Part shown: positions 45,351 through 54,903 of the stretch, in pieces
How positions within the stretch are numbered: position 1 is the stretch's first letter
Layout of the letters: every line of letters starts with the position of its first letter
DNA from: Chloroflexota bacterium
GTDB taxonomy: Bacteria > Chloroflexota > Dehalococcoidia > Bin125
NCBI GenBank assembly: GCA_028873865.1
Contig: JAPPNI010000027.1
Location: 124,001-188,000, forward strand
DNA length: 64,000 bases
Reading direction: 5' to 3'
The notes under the pieces: model-generated
What the model saw: the letters and a program-made list of their open reading frames with translations, nothing else
What the model was told of the DNA's origin: nothing
Database searches by the model: none
Translations under genes and position numbers: made by a program

Positions 45351-46322
45351 CTACTCGTTCTGGCTCCGGGGGCCGCGGCCGGACGGCTCCGCGCCGCCCT
45401 GGGGCGTCGAGAGCTCGGCCGCCGAGCGGGTCGCCCCGCCCACACCCGAGGAACCAGCGGTTCCTCCGCTGGACAAGGCTTTGCCCGCGGCCGCGCCGCC
45501 TGCGCCGATTGCGGCGACGGAAGCGACGGAGCGGACCATCGTGGCCGGCAGCGAGAGACCGAACCAGAGCGTCTGCAGCCAGGCGTCGAAGGGACTGGAG
45601 TTGCCCAGCATCGACGGCACCCGGGTGGCCAGGTAAATGAAGGCGAGCGACATCAAGAGCTTCCAGATCAGATCGCGGACCGGTTCGAAGACGCCGATCG
45701 GGGCCAGCTCTGCGAGGAAGCCGATGCCCAGGGCGAGCGCGATCAGCTGGACCGCCTGCTGGAAGACCGTGGTCACGAAGAGGCGCAGCCAGTGGCGGCT
45801 CCAGCCCGAAGAATGCGGCAGGATCCAGAGACCCATAGCCGCCGGCGCCAGGACCAGCAAGAGATCGATCAGGGCGAGGCGGAGCACCATCTGCACGAGC
45901 AGGTAGATGCAAAAGAACGCGTAGATGAGGTAGATCAACGCCAGCAGCAGAGCGAGCCCTACCGAGCCGCCCTCGACCGCCGTGATCAGGGTCTCGACGG
46001 GGGCGCGGAGCAGGTCGGAGGGGGTGACGTCTAGGGTGACGGCGATGAACCCGGAAACCGCGTGCGCGACATCAATGACGAGTGCGCACCACCAGAGCGA
46101 GGCGGCCGCCGCGACCACGCCCAGCACCAGCCTCGGGATCAGTTCGCGCCAGCCGGCCTGTCGTGCGCCCAGCGGTTCCTGGGTGATCAGCGAGAGGCCG
46201 ATCCAGCCGATGATGAACGCCAGCGCGGCCGAGGTCACGACCCAGACCGCGAGCCAGGCCTCCTGGACTAGGAGATGTCCGTAGGTCAGATCAGCGGGCG
46301 TGCCGGTGATGATGTCCGACAT
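45351..46322 (-). CDS. VirB6/TrbL-like polytopic transfer protein
   Basis: 323 residues with about seven to eight hydrophobic segments, including the core LALLLALIYLIYAFFCIYLLVQMVLRLALIDLLLVLAPAAM region (key feature VLRLALIDLLL), typical of VirB6/TrbL channel components. The C-terminal ~60 residues are Gly/Ala/Ser-rich and soluble. It sits between the secreted protein and the pilin-like gene in the transfer operon. Confidence 0.82.
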   Translation of the reverse strand: MSDIITGTPADLTYGHLLVQEAWLAVWVVTSAALAFIIGWIGLSLITQEPLGARQAGWRELIPRLVLGVVAAAASLWWCALVIDVAHAVSGFIAVTLDVTPSDLLRAPVETLITAVEGGSVGLALLLALIYLIYAFFCIYLLVQMVLRLALIDLLLVLAPAAMGLWILPHSSGWSRHWLRLFVTTVFQQAVQLIALALGIGFLAELAPIGVFEPVRDLIWKLLMSLAFIYLATRVPSMLGNSSPFDAWLQTLWFGLSLPATMVRSVASVAAIGAGGAAAGKALSSGGTAGSSGVGGATRSAAELSTPQGGAEPSGRGPRSQNE

Positions 46323-46326
46323 CCGG

Positions 46327-46944
46327 CTACTCCTCGTCCCGGCAGCTGACGGGCTCTTCCGCCGTCAGCGCGGTGAGCACGCCGCAGAGCGTGCCGTGCA
46401 CGCCCTCGATCACCCAGCGCGCCGCCGCCTTGGCCCAGCCGTCCGGGTCCAAGGCGCGCAGGAGGCTGCCCAGGAGGCCGCCCGGCTGGTGCAGAGGGAC
46501 GACGGCGTAGAACGTGGTCGGGGTCGGCTGGCGGCCGGTGGCGGCCAGCATCACCATGAGATAGGTCCTGTCCGGGTCGAGCGGCGTCTGTTCGTCCAGG
46601 GCGGGGTAGTCGAACTCGTACTCCCAGCCCTCGTCGCGCGCCGTCTCGCCGCCTGAGACGCGGTACATCGAGGTCAGCCACTCGCCCGTGTCGGCGTCGC
46701 GGATGCCGTAGTAGAGGGTCGTCAGTTGCTGGCTGAAGATCGGACGGGCGCGGAACTGGCCGTGCTTCTTGCGTTCGATCCAGTCCTCGTCCTCGTTGAC
46801 CCATTCGATCTGGGTTCCCGAGGGCGGCTGCTGGGCGTCCGCGATCTGCCAGGCGGCCAGCGCGAACACGACCGCCGCCAGGGCCAGGACGGCTGCGGCC
46901 AGGCGCTTGGCCCGCTTGCGCGTCCGCCGGATTCGTTGCCTCAT
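46327..46944 (-). CDS. Exported protein of the transfer operon
   Basis: 205 residues from ATG 46944, with TTGAGGAGAAACCC upstream. A strongly basic N-terminus followed by a hydrophobic helix (~15-35) is a signal anchor or signal peptide; the rest is soluble with a Trp/acid-rich middle (EWVNEDEDWIERKKHG). Two Cys lie near the C-terminus. First gene of the minus-strand transfer operon. No family recognised. Confidence 0.65.
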   Translation of the reverse strand: MRQRIRRTRKRAKRLAAAVLALAAVVFALAAWQIADAQQPPSGTQIEWVNEDEDWIERKKHGQFRARPIFSQQLTTLYYGIRDADTGEWLTSMYRVSGGETARDEGWEYEFDYPALDEQTPLDPDRTYLMVMLAATGRQPTPTTFYAVVPLHQPGGLLGSLLRALDPDGWAKAAARWVIEGVHGTLCGVLTALTAEEPVSCRDEE

Positions 46945-47449
46945 GGGTTTCTCCTCAACCGCACAGTTGTTCGTAGGAGTGAGAGTGTGCAGGGCGCGGA
47001 AGGCCGGCAACAGGGCGCGCGCGCCATGACACGCGTGACACGGCGTCCGCGCCCTGTTCTGGCCAGGCATGTCCGTGGTGTCATGGGCGTGTACAGGAAT
47101 CCCCGTCCTGTGGCAGTTGGCTATACAGGCACGATCTCCAGTCCAGGACTGAACGAACGCTGTTCCAGGCCAGGTGGATTTGGAGGGGCGGGGTGGAAGG
47201 GCCAGTTCCGGAGTATTGGGGCAGAACGGGCGGCAAATGGGGCAGTTGGAACACGCGGGACGGGGTGGGGCGGCCCCCTACCGGACCCCTGCCGCCCTGT
47301 CCGCGGAAGCCTCTGTGAACCAGGCCACACTACCCGGGGGTGGTGCTGCTGGGGACCGGGGGGCTTCGGGCGACGGGGTGGGTTCTTCCACCGTCCACCC
47401 AATCAACAGGCCGGCTGGCTCCCCTCAATGAAGAACGAAGGAGGCTGCT
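46945..47449. promoter_or_regulatory. Divergent control region between transfer operon and HTH gene; possible oriT
   Basis: 505 bp without a gene. An 11-bp perfect inverted repeat, CAGGGCGCGGA (46990-47000) and TCCGCGCCCTG (47046-47056), surrounds an extra CAGGGCGCG (47011-47019) and the alternating ACACGCGTGACAC. It precedes both the transfer operon (minus) and a HTH protein (plus). It could be an operator or an origin of transfer; no nic consensus was identified. Confidence 0.4.
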
Positions 47450-48376
47450 GTGGATAACCCGACGCGAGACTCTCAAGGCTCGCCGGTGAACGATTCCAAC
47501 TCAGGGGAAGCTCCACCCGACCGCAGAACGGAGGCTGCCGTGGATGAATCTGGCAGCGACGCGGATGAACCGCAGATCAAGGACTCCGACTCTGGAGCCG
47601 CTCCACCCGACCGCCCGGCAGGAGATGGTGCTGGTCAGGACCAGGACCCGCTGATCGAGTTCCTCCGGCGGCTGATCAAGGAACGAAACATCACCAAGAC
47701 CGCCAAACTGCTGGGCGTCGACCGCAAGACCATCTGGCGGGCGCTGGACGCGGGTCGGTTGACGCCGAGACTGAGGGATGCCCTAGAACGGGAACAGAAG
47801 GCAATTGAGAAGGAGGAGGCGGGCGACGACCGGCTGGAATTGCGGGTGGCGGGGCTGCAGCGGCGCCTACAGGACGTAGAAGAGCAACTGGCGAGTGGTC
47901 TCTCGGGGTTGCGCGAGGAACTGGAGGGTGTGTGTGATGAGGTTCGGACGCTGAACTGGACGCGACCAGGCGGGGCTGGGACAGAGGCAGCGACCGCTTC
48001 AACGCTTCGCAGTCCCCACCGCACCTACCCCCAGGTGGTCACGGTGGAGGCGTTGCCGAACGACGGGCAGATCTTCGGCGATGCGATGCCGCTCATCGCC
48101 GAGTGGCGGTACCAGCGGGCTCGGTTCAAGGCGCATTGGCCCTCGGTCGAGGGGCTGGAAGCCGAGGTGCGAATGCTGGAGTTGGAACTGCAGCTGATCG
48201 AGGAACGCCGCCTCACCCTGCCGCCCGGCCAGCTGCCCTGGGAGTGGGACCAACGAAGACGGGAGGCACGGCGACGGGAGCAGCGGCTGGGGAACGCGCG
48301 GTCGAAGCTGCGCCGGGCGCGGCGGCGACGCGTTGTAGCAACAGCATTGACGTTTGGACTGTGGAAACACCGCTAG
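47450..48376 (+). CDS. HTH/coiled-coil protein, probable regulator of transfer
   Basis: 308 residues, GTG start with AAGGAGG. The acidic, disordered N-terminus contains two copies of an SGxAPPDR repeat; HTH at ~79-100 (NITKTAKLLGVDRKTIWRALD, a Fis-like helix-turn-helix), then a coiled coil ~113-165. The C-terminal third is Arg-rich with another coiled coil. It is divergent from the transfer operon, so it is a good candidate regulator or DNA-architectural protein. Confidence 0.65.
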   Translation: MDNPTRDSQGSPVNDSNSGEAPPDRRTEAAVDESGSDADEPQIKDSDSGAAPPDRPAGDGAGQDQDPLIEFLRRLIKERNITKTAKLLGVDRKTIWRALDAGRLTPRLRDALEREQKAIEKEEAGDDRLELRVAGLQRRLQDVEEQLASGLSGLREELEGVCDEVRTLNWTRPGGAGTEAATASTLRSPHRTYPQVVTVEALPNDGQIFGDAMPLIAEWRYQRARFKAHWPSVEGLEAEVRMLELELQLIEERRLTLPPGQLPWEWDQRRREARRREQRLGNARSKLRRARRRRVVATALTFGLWKHR

Positions 48377-48918
48377 CCGGCGATGGCAGAGCGCCAAGCT
48401 CGGGCGCACACAGCCGGATGGGAGGGTACCGTCGCGCGCCTCTGGACCGCGCCGGAAGTTGAGAGGCTTGATCCGGAGTGCTCGAGCGAGACCCAGAACC
48501 AGACGCCAACCGGAGAGGTCGGGCTTCGCCTATTGGACGATTCGGAGAGCGGCGTCGGCGCTCGCCCACGTTCAGACAACAGCGCCCGGAGTTACTGAGG
48601 CAGCAGAGAGGCGGAGCACCGACCGGCCTGGCGGCCCCGAACCTGCCCGGCGCAGCGCTGAGCATGTTCCCGCTCGCGCTCCGCGCGTCCGCCGACCAGA
48701 GAGATTCGAGGACAGATCGTGACTGTTCGTGACTGTTCGTGACCGATTCATGATCGATTGGTTCACGATCCTCATCATGACGTTCACGTACGTTCGATAT
48801 CCTGAACCCGCCGAGAGCAGCGCCGCATCCTGCTGCGGCTTGAGGCAATCGGCGACGGCGGGGGTAGGTCATCGGGGCCGGGCTCCAGCTGAGACCACTG
48901 GAACCTGTGGAGGTCCTC
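48377..48918. other. Intergenic region upstream of the binding-protein gene
   Basis: About 540 bp. Most of it codes for nothing recognisable. At 48718-48770 there are two direct CGTGACTGTT copies followed by the imperfect palindrome CGTGACCGATT...GGTTCACG, which could be an operator of the following gene. Confidence 0.45.
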
Positions 48919-50484
48919 ATGCAGCGTTCTCGGATCACAGGTGTGATGTTGGTCGGGCTGGGCGTGTTGATCGGCTCGCTCACGTTTGGCGCGGTCTGGG
49001 CCGCGACGCAGATCGGCACGACGGACGTGCGGATCACGGCTGAGCGACTCGAGGACGGCCGCGTCGAACTCGGCTTGCAACAGCTCGGCGGGGGCGGCGT
49101 CTGGGGCGAGACGCAGCGGCCTGAGAACCGCTTTCTGGCGCCAGATGCCGAGGTCGGTGCGCTGCACCAGAGCGAGCCGATCACGATCGAGGTCGAGGTG
49201 GCGTCCCGCGAGGAGCGCGCCGCAACTGTCTACTACGACTATCTCGTTGACGCCGGCGCCGGCATCGGCGAGCGCTACAATTCCCGGTTCACCGACCCCG
49301 ACCACCCCGAACTCGTACCGGGGCGCTTCCTCTGCGTGATCGATCCGAACGACGAGGGCATCGAGGCGCTCTGCGACGGACTCGAATCGAGCTATCGCGG
49401 ACCAGTGGTACGGGTCGAACACGACGACTGGGACGACCTGCGCTCGGAGCTGCGGGCGCGAATGGCGGTGCAGGCGCCCGTCGCGATGCTGACCACGAGC
49501 GTGCCGACGACCATCCTGGCGCTCGAGGTGCGTGAGCAGGCCCGCAACCGGCCCTGGGTCACCTACTGGATCGAGTTGCTCGACCAGCACGTGGCGCCGA
49601 GCGTTGCGCCATTCTGCCAGGTCACGCACAGCGGCACCCTGTTCGAGAACGAAGAGGACCTGTTCTGGGGTCTCTCGTCCGAAATCAGCGCAGCGGCCGC
49701 CGCACAACTCGGCGTCAGCCTCGACTTCAGTTCGCACAGTGAGGTCGCTGGCCAGGCAGCAGCGATCCGCGAATGCGTGGCCAGCGGCGCATCGGTGATC
49801 ACGACCACCCTGGTCGAACCCGAGGTGCTGCTGCCAGCGATCGAGGAGGCGCTCGCCGCCGACATCCCGGTCGTCTCGTTCAACTCCGGCGTCAACGCGG
49901 CCGACCAGATCGGCACCGTGCTGCACATCGCGCTCGACGACCACGAGGCGGGCCGGATCGCGGGCGAGGAGTTCAACCGCCGCAAGATCAGGGGCACGGC
50001 GCTCTGCGTGATCCACGAGCCGAACAACATCGGCCTGCACGAGCGCTGCGAGGGCTTCGAGGAGACCTATCGAGGCGATGTCGAACGATGGTCGGCGGAG
50101 GATCCCGCGGCGGCGCGCAGCGAGCTCGCGGCTCGGCTGGACGAGGGCGACGTCAGGGCCACGCTGACGCTCTCCGTGCACAGCGCCTGGGACGCGCGGA
50201 TCGTCAACAACCGCCGAGCTGAGCCCGTGCCGCTCGCGGCCTTTGGCTTCAGCGTCGGCCTGGCGCGTGGCGTGCTCGACGGCTCGGTGATGTTCACGAT
50301 CCTCGATCACCCGGAACTGCAGGCCTACATGTCGACGGTCGCCGCGGTGATGACCGAGCGCTGGCGCCTCGACCCTGTGACCTACTTCAACGGCATGTCT
50401 CTGCTGATCCGCCCGCAAATCGCGGACGCCGACTACATGCAGCGAGTCGTTGACGCGATGTACGCGGAACCTACCGGCGAGTGA
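48919..50484 (+). CDS. Periplasmic/extracellular sugar-binding-like protein (type 1 fold)
   Basis: 521 residues from ATG 48919, with GGAGG five bases upstream. Hydrophobic N-terminal segment (~8-30) for export. An unusual ~110-residue beta-rich insert precedes a Peripla_BP_4/RbsB-like domain (LCVIDPNDEGIEALCDGLE; ASVITTTLVEPEVLLPAIEEALAADIPVVSFNSG; ALDDHEAGRIAGEEF). There is no ABC permease or ATPase beside it, so it is an orphan receptor whose ligand is unknown. Confidence 0.75.
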   Translation: MQRSRITGVMLVGLGVLIGSLTFGAVWAATQIGTTDVRITAERLEDGRVELGLQQLGGGGVWGETQRPENRFLAPDAEVGALHQSEPITIEVEVASREERAATVYYDYLVDAGAGIGERYNSRFTDPDHPELVPGRFLCVIDPNDEGIEALCDGLESSYRGPVVRVEHDDWDDLRSELRARMAVQAPVAMLTTSVPTTILALEVREQARNRPWVTYWIELLDQHVAPSVAPFCQVTHSGTLFENEEDLFWGLSSEISAAAAAQLGVSLDFSSHSEVAGQAAAIRECVASGASVITTTLVEPEVLLPAIEEALAADIPVVSFNSGVNAADQIGTVLHIALDDHEAGRIAGEEFNRRKIRGTALCVIHEPNNIGLHERCEGFEETYRGDVERWSAEDPAAARSELAARLDEGDVRATLTLSVHSAWDARIVNNRRAEPVPLAAFGFSVGLARGVLDGSVMFTILDHPELQAYMSTVAAVMTERWRLDPVTYFNGMSLLIRPQIADADYMQRVVDAMYAEPTGE

Positions 50485-51292
50485 CTCGCAGACCGGCTCC
50501 GGCGGCCCAGCGCGGCGGCCGGAGCCGGCGCACGCGACGGAGATCTTCCCGCACTTCAAGCGCGAGTGCCGCCGATTGGCCCGCCGACCCGCAATCGACA
50601 CCTGACTGCTTCGCTCCATGGGGGCTTCGATCACTTCGTGTCCACGCCAGGCCGGCACCCGGCGGATTGAGTGCACGTGTTCTCCGTGCCACCTGCCTCA
50701 GCCGTTCCTCCCTCCTCCTTACTGGACCTCCAGGTCCCCGCAGCCCGATGATCGCTCCTCTGACGAGCTCCGCCGGCGGACCGAACTGCACGTGATCAGT
50801 CAAGCCCTCGCGTGGGTAGTGGCGCGACCCGCCCCGTGCGTAGGCCGTACATTGGCGGCTGTGGCTTCCACGGCCGCTGACGCCGGAAGATTGGAGCCGT
50901 GAACCCAGCCGAAGATCACGCTGCGAGTGAGCTCCTGCGGAAGCGCTCTGGACGACTAGGTCAGAAGACCGCAGCGGCCGACAGGGACGTGCCCTGACCC
51001 GGCGACGGACGCAGCGGCTGGGGACGGCACGATCAAACCTGCGGCGGGCGCCGTGGCGGTGCTGGGTGGTTCGCATCTTCAGCTTGGGGCTGAGAGGCCG
51101 ATGAGGAACGACAGATTACGGACGCGTGACCGGAGACGACCGGACCGATCGCCCAGCGTCGATGCTGTCCAGTGCAAGACTCAGCGATCTGCCCGACCAA
51201 CCCTCCGGCCCCAAGATTCGTGCAACGTGGGGTGCTCGACCGACAGATATCATCGCGCTAGCAGCGAGGTACGCTGAGGAAGCGGAGGACCG
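50485..51292. other. Non-coding or decayed stretch with a repeat shared with 59.2 kb
   Basis: About 800 bp without a convincing gene. 50601-50690 resembles 59160-59255 (shared GACACCTGAC, TTCGTGTCC, GGATTGAG/CGATTGAG blocks). A protein-like frame at 51162-51292 (IRATWGARPTDIIALAARYAEEAEDR) ends at the mcrB start and may be a remnant or a missed N-terminal piece. Confidence 0.45.
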
Positions 51293-53674
51293 ATGGGCTC
51301 CCGACAGGTCAACGCCGAACCGGTCTATGCGGCGGCCGCCGAGTGGGTCGAACGCTGTCTCCAGCGGGATGACTCACTTTTCACTCCCGGTCGCGAGATC
51401 TGGTCCGCTCGCTTGCTCAGCGAACTGCGGTCGCGCTTCGGTGATCAGCCGGACGAGACGCCGGGGAGGGCGTTTCTGGAGAAGCTGTCGCGACAGCTCG
51501 AGGGCGCGCCGGCGCCCGTGGTGCAGTTGATGGGCGAAGCGCTCTACGTGCACTTCCTGATCGTCTGGACGCAAGACGCGACGACGGAGCGCCGGCGTAT
51601 CGAGGAGGTCCTCAGCTTGTCGCCCGAACCGGTGCAGATCCCGCCGCAGCTGGTTGACGGCCTCACACCCGGCCTGGCCGGGGTTGGCCAGGCCTATCAT
51701 CGCCAGCGCCCGTTCGGACTCGCGGTGATCATCGAGTTCGCCGAGCAACTCAAGCAGCGGACCCCAGGCGAACAACAACGATTGCTCGCCGACCCCTGGG
51801 CGTTCAAGGACTTCTTGCTGAGCCTCGAACCCCGGAGTCAACTCCTGCGCGAACGACCCCACTGGGGAGGCGCCCAGCGGCATGCGCTGCTGCATCTCGT
51901 CCACCCAGACTCGTTCGAGCCGATCGTCAGTCTCAATCACAAGCAGATGATCGCCTCGGCCTTCAGTCGGTCGCACGAGGTCCCGGTTGAGGATGTCGAC
52001 CGCCGGCTCGGCGAGATCCGCGCTCGTCTGGAGGCCTCAACCCACGGCGAGAGCTTCGACTTCTACCGTCGCGACATCCGCCAGCGCTGGGACGACGACT
52101 ACCAGGCCGACCAGTGGGATGAGTTGGTCGCAAGGGCTCGCTCCTTCCTCGATTCCGGCAGGCTGGAACTCGACGAGAACGACTACAAGCTTGCCATCGC
52201 CGCCCGGCTCGCCGACGCGCGGGCAGCGGTGCTGGCGGGGTCGAACGACTGGCCGAAGCGGGTCAAGACCGGCATCGGCAAGGACAACAACTTGATCTTC
52301 CGTTTGCAGCTCGCCAGATTCCGAGACTGGGTGGACGAGTCCCCGGAGCAGGCGCTCAGCGCACTGGAGGCGCTCTGGACCGGCGTCGACGTTGCCGCGC
52401 CAGATCGGATCCGGCGGTTCGCGGAGTTGCTGCCCGGCTCGGCCAGCGGCGGCGTGGCGGTCCGGACGACACTGGCCTCGGTGCTGTTGATGGGTCTCGA
52501 TGCCCGCAACTATCCGCCCTACCAGAAGACCTTGTTCGCCAAGGCCTACGACATTAGCGGATACGATCCGCCGGAAGGCGATCAGGACGAGGCCGCGCAG
52601 TACCACCATGCGCTTGGATTCCTCGACCGGTTCATCGAAGCGGCGTCCGAGCGCGGCCTCCAGTTGCGCCACCGGCTCGATGCGCAGTCGGTTGTCTGGG
52701 GTGTCTTTCGTTCGACCGAGCAGCCGCCGGGCACGCCCGAACCCGTCGGGCCGGCAGATCTTGAGGAGCTGGCCGACCAGTTGAACCTGCCTCGCGAGTT
52801 CCTGGAGGAGATCGAGCTGCTGCTTGAAGACAAGCGTCAGGTGATCTTCCAGGGACCGCCCGGCACCGGCAAGACCTTCGTCGCGCAACAACTAGCGCAC
52901 TGCCTCGCCGGGGCGGAAGAGCGCGTGACGCTGATCCAGTTCCACCCGTCCTATGCCTACGAGGACTTCGTCCAGGGCTACCGTCCGGCATTGGTCAACG
53001 GACAGCCGAGCTTTGAGCTCAGAAGCGGTCCCCTGCTGCTGGCCGCCGAGGCGGCGCGCGCTGAGCCCGAGGCGAAGCACTTCCTGGTCATCGATGAACT
53101 CAACCGCGGCAACCTGGCCAAGGTGTTCGGAGAGCTCTACTTCCTCCTGGAGTACCGCGATCGGGACATTCGCCTGCAGTACTCAAGCGATGCAGCGGCG
53201 CGCTTCTCACTGACCGAGAACCTCTACATCATCGGCACGATGAACACCGCCGACCGCTCGATCGCGCTGGTCGATCTCGCCCTGCGCCGCCGCTTCCACT
53301 TCGTAGAGTTCCATCCGGACCGCTGGCCGATCCAGGGACACCTGCGTCGCTGGCTGGAGCGCCACGATCTCGCCAACATGAGCTGGGTGGCGGATATCGT
53401 CGACCTCGCGAACGAGCGGCTGAGCGACGACCGCCACGCGGCGATCGGACCAAGCCACTTCATGAAGCCTGGCCTCGACAACGAGGCGGTCGAGCGCACC
53501 TGGAGGCACAGCGTCCTGCCCTACCTGGAGGAACGGCTCTTGGGCAGCGCCGAACGGATCGACGAGTTCGCGCTCAACCGGCTGCGTGACCAGGCCGCTC
53601 GGCGCGCGACGGCTGAGCCGGATCCGGCATCGACACCGGAGGAGCAGGCTGCGGCAGCCGACGCCGCCGAATGA
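51293..53674 (+). CDS. mcrB: McrB-like AAA+ GTPase of a McrBC modification-dependent restriction system
   Basis: 793 residues, AGCGGAGG upstream of ATG. The first ~480 residues are an unusual long DNA-recognition region. The AAA+ core has Walker A QGPPGTGKTF (~521), VIDELNRGNLAKVFGE (Walker B and McrB signature) and MNTADRSIALVDLALRRRF (sensor/NTAD signature). It would translocate to activate McrC at modified sites. It overlaps mcrC by 4 bp. Confidence 0.9.
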   Translation: MGSRQVNAEPVYAAAAEWVERCLQRDDSLFTPGREIWSARLLSELRSRFGDQPDETPGRAFLEKLSRQLEGAPAPVVQLMGEALYVHFLIVWTQDATTERRRIEEVLSLSPEPVQIPPQLVDGLTPGLAGVGQAYHRQRPFGLAVIIEFAEQLKQRTPGEQQRLLADPWAFKDFLLSLEPRSQLLRERPHWGGAQRHALLHLVHPDSFEPIVSLNHKQMIASAFSRSHEVPVEDVDRRLGEIRARLEASTHGESFDFYRRDIRQRWDDDYQADQWDELVARARSFLDSGRLELDENDYKLAIAARLADARAAVLAGSNDWPKRVKTGIGKDNNLIFRLQLARFRDWVDESPEQALSALEALWTGVDVAAPDRIRRFAELLPGSASGGVAVRTTLASVLLMGLDARNYPPYQKTLFAKAYDISGYDPPEGDQDEAAQYHHALGFLDRFIEAASERGLQLRHRLDAQSVVWGVFRSTEQPPGTPEPVGPADLEELADQLNLPREFLEEIELLLEDKRQVIFQGPPGTGKTFVAQQLAHCLAGAEERVTLIQFHPSYAYEDFVQGYRPALVNGQPSFELRSGPLLLAAEAARAEPEAKHFLVIDELNRGNLAKVFGELYFLLEYRDRDIRLQYSSDAAARFSLTENLYIIGTMNTADRSIALVDLALRRRFHFVEFHPDRWPIQGHLRRWLERHDLANMSWVADIVDLANERLSDDRHAAIGPSHFMKPGLDNEAVERTWRHSVLPYLEERLLGSAERIDEFALNRLRDQAARRATAEPDPASTPEEQAAAADAAE

Positions 53675-54903
53675 CGACCAGGCTCGATCTCAAGGAGTAT
53701 GCGCCGGTCGACTGCACGCTGGCGCCGGAGCAGCTCGACCTGCTGCTCCGGCATCAAAGCGAGCTTGATCTCTCGATCGAACTCACCCAAAACGACGGCG
53801 GCGCCGTTCGGCTCACGGCCGGCTCGACGGTCGGCGCCGTGGAGATCGGCGACCTGTCCATCTCGATCGAGCCGAAGATCGGCATCGACCAGCTGCTCTC
53901 GCTGGCCTGCTACGCGATCGGCGTGGTCAAGCCCCAGGACCAGCGACTCTTCGACTTCGAAGAGCGCCGATCGCTACCCGACACCCTCGCGCTGGCATTG
54001 GCCTCCGCCGCGCGGCGAGCCTTCGATCAGGGACTGCTGCACGGCTACCGGACAGAAGAGCAAGCCCTGCAGACGGTCCGCGGCCGCATCCGGATCGCGG
54101 AGCAACTGCGCCGGCGCTTCGGCGCGGGGCTGCCGGTCGAGCTGCGCTTCGATGAGTTCACCGACGACATCCTCGAACACCAACTCGTGCGCGCGGCCGT
54201 CGTGCGGCTCGGCGCGATGCGGCTCCGCGCCCCTGAGTCGCGCCGGGAGTTGGGCTGGGTGGCGGCGATGTTGGAGCAGGTCTCGGCGGTCGAGTTCAGA
54301 CCGAACGACGTGCCCGATGTCCGCTTCGACCGCCTCAACGGGCACTACCGCGCCGTGGTCGGGCTGGCCCGCCTCATGCTGCGTCACGGCGCCTACGAAT
54401 CCGGCCGCGGACGCGTCCGCGCATCAGGCTTCCTGGTTGACATGAACCGGCTGTTTCAGGAGTTCCTGACCGTCGCCTTGCGTGAATCGCTCGGGGTATC
54501 CGAGCAGGCGCTCCGCGCCGATCGCCAGCTGCCCGAGATCTGGCTGGACGAGGGTGACCAACTACGGCTCAAGCCGGACCTGTCCTGGTGGGACGGCCCG
54601 ACCTGCAGCTTCGTCGGCGACGCCAAGTACAAGCGGCTCGCCGACTCGTCCGCCCCCAACGCCGACCTCTACCAGCTGCTGGCCTACGCCACGGCGCTCG
54701 ATCTGCCGGGCGGCCTGCTGGTCTACGCCGCCGGCGAAACGGAGCCGGCGTCGTTTCACATCCGGCATGCGGCTCGGCGCCTTGAGGTCGTCTCGCTCGA
54801 CCTGTCCGGGTCGCTGGAAACGGTGCTCGAGCGAGTCGGCCAGGTGGCCGAGCGAGTGCGCGTGCTGCGCGAGGAGGCGCGCCGACAGCGGTGTGCCGCG
54901 TAA
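53671..54903 (+). CDS. mcrC: McrC-like nuclease subunit
   Basis: 410 residues. N-terminal McrB-binding region and C-terminal PD-(D/E)XK nuclease: KPDLSWWDG then VGDAKYKRL (residues ~301-318, D and DxK). Partner of McrB. Coupled by ATGA. Complete. The pair is an intact type IV restriction system on ICE-R, probably guarding against phage with modified DNA. Confidence 0.92.
   Translation: MTTRLDLKEYAPVDCTLAPEQLDLLLRHQSELDLSIELTQNDGGAVRLTAGSTVGAVEIGDLSISIEPKIGIDQLLSLACYAIGVVKPQDQRLFDFEERRSLPDTLALALASAARRAFDQGLLHGYRTEEQALQTVRGRIRIAEQLRRRFGAGLPVELRFDEFTDDILEHQLVRAAVVRLGAMRLRAPESRRELGWVAAMLEQVSAVEFRPNDVPDVRFDRLNGHYRAVVGLARLMLRHGAYESGRGRVRASGFLVDMNRLFQEFLTVALRESLGVSEQALRADRQLPEIWLDEGDQLRLKPDLSWWDGPTCSFVGDAKYKRLADSSAPNADLYQLLAYATALDLPGGLLVYAAGETEPASFHIRHAARRLEVVSLDLSGSLETVLERVGQVAERVRVLREEARRQRCAA

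Noticed and set aside
48784-50676. 630-codon minus-strand frame opposite the binding-protein gene
   Set aside because: Shadow of a GC-rich gene; the plus-strand frame has signal sequence, domain motifs and a good ribosome-binding site.
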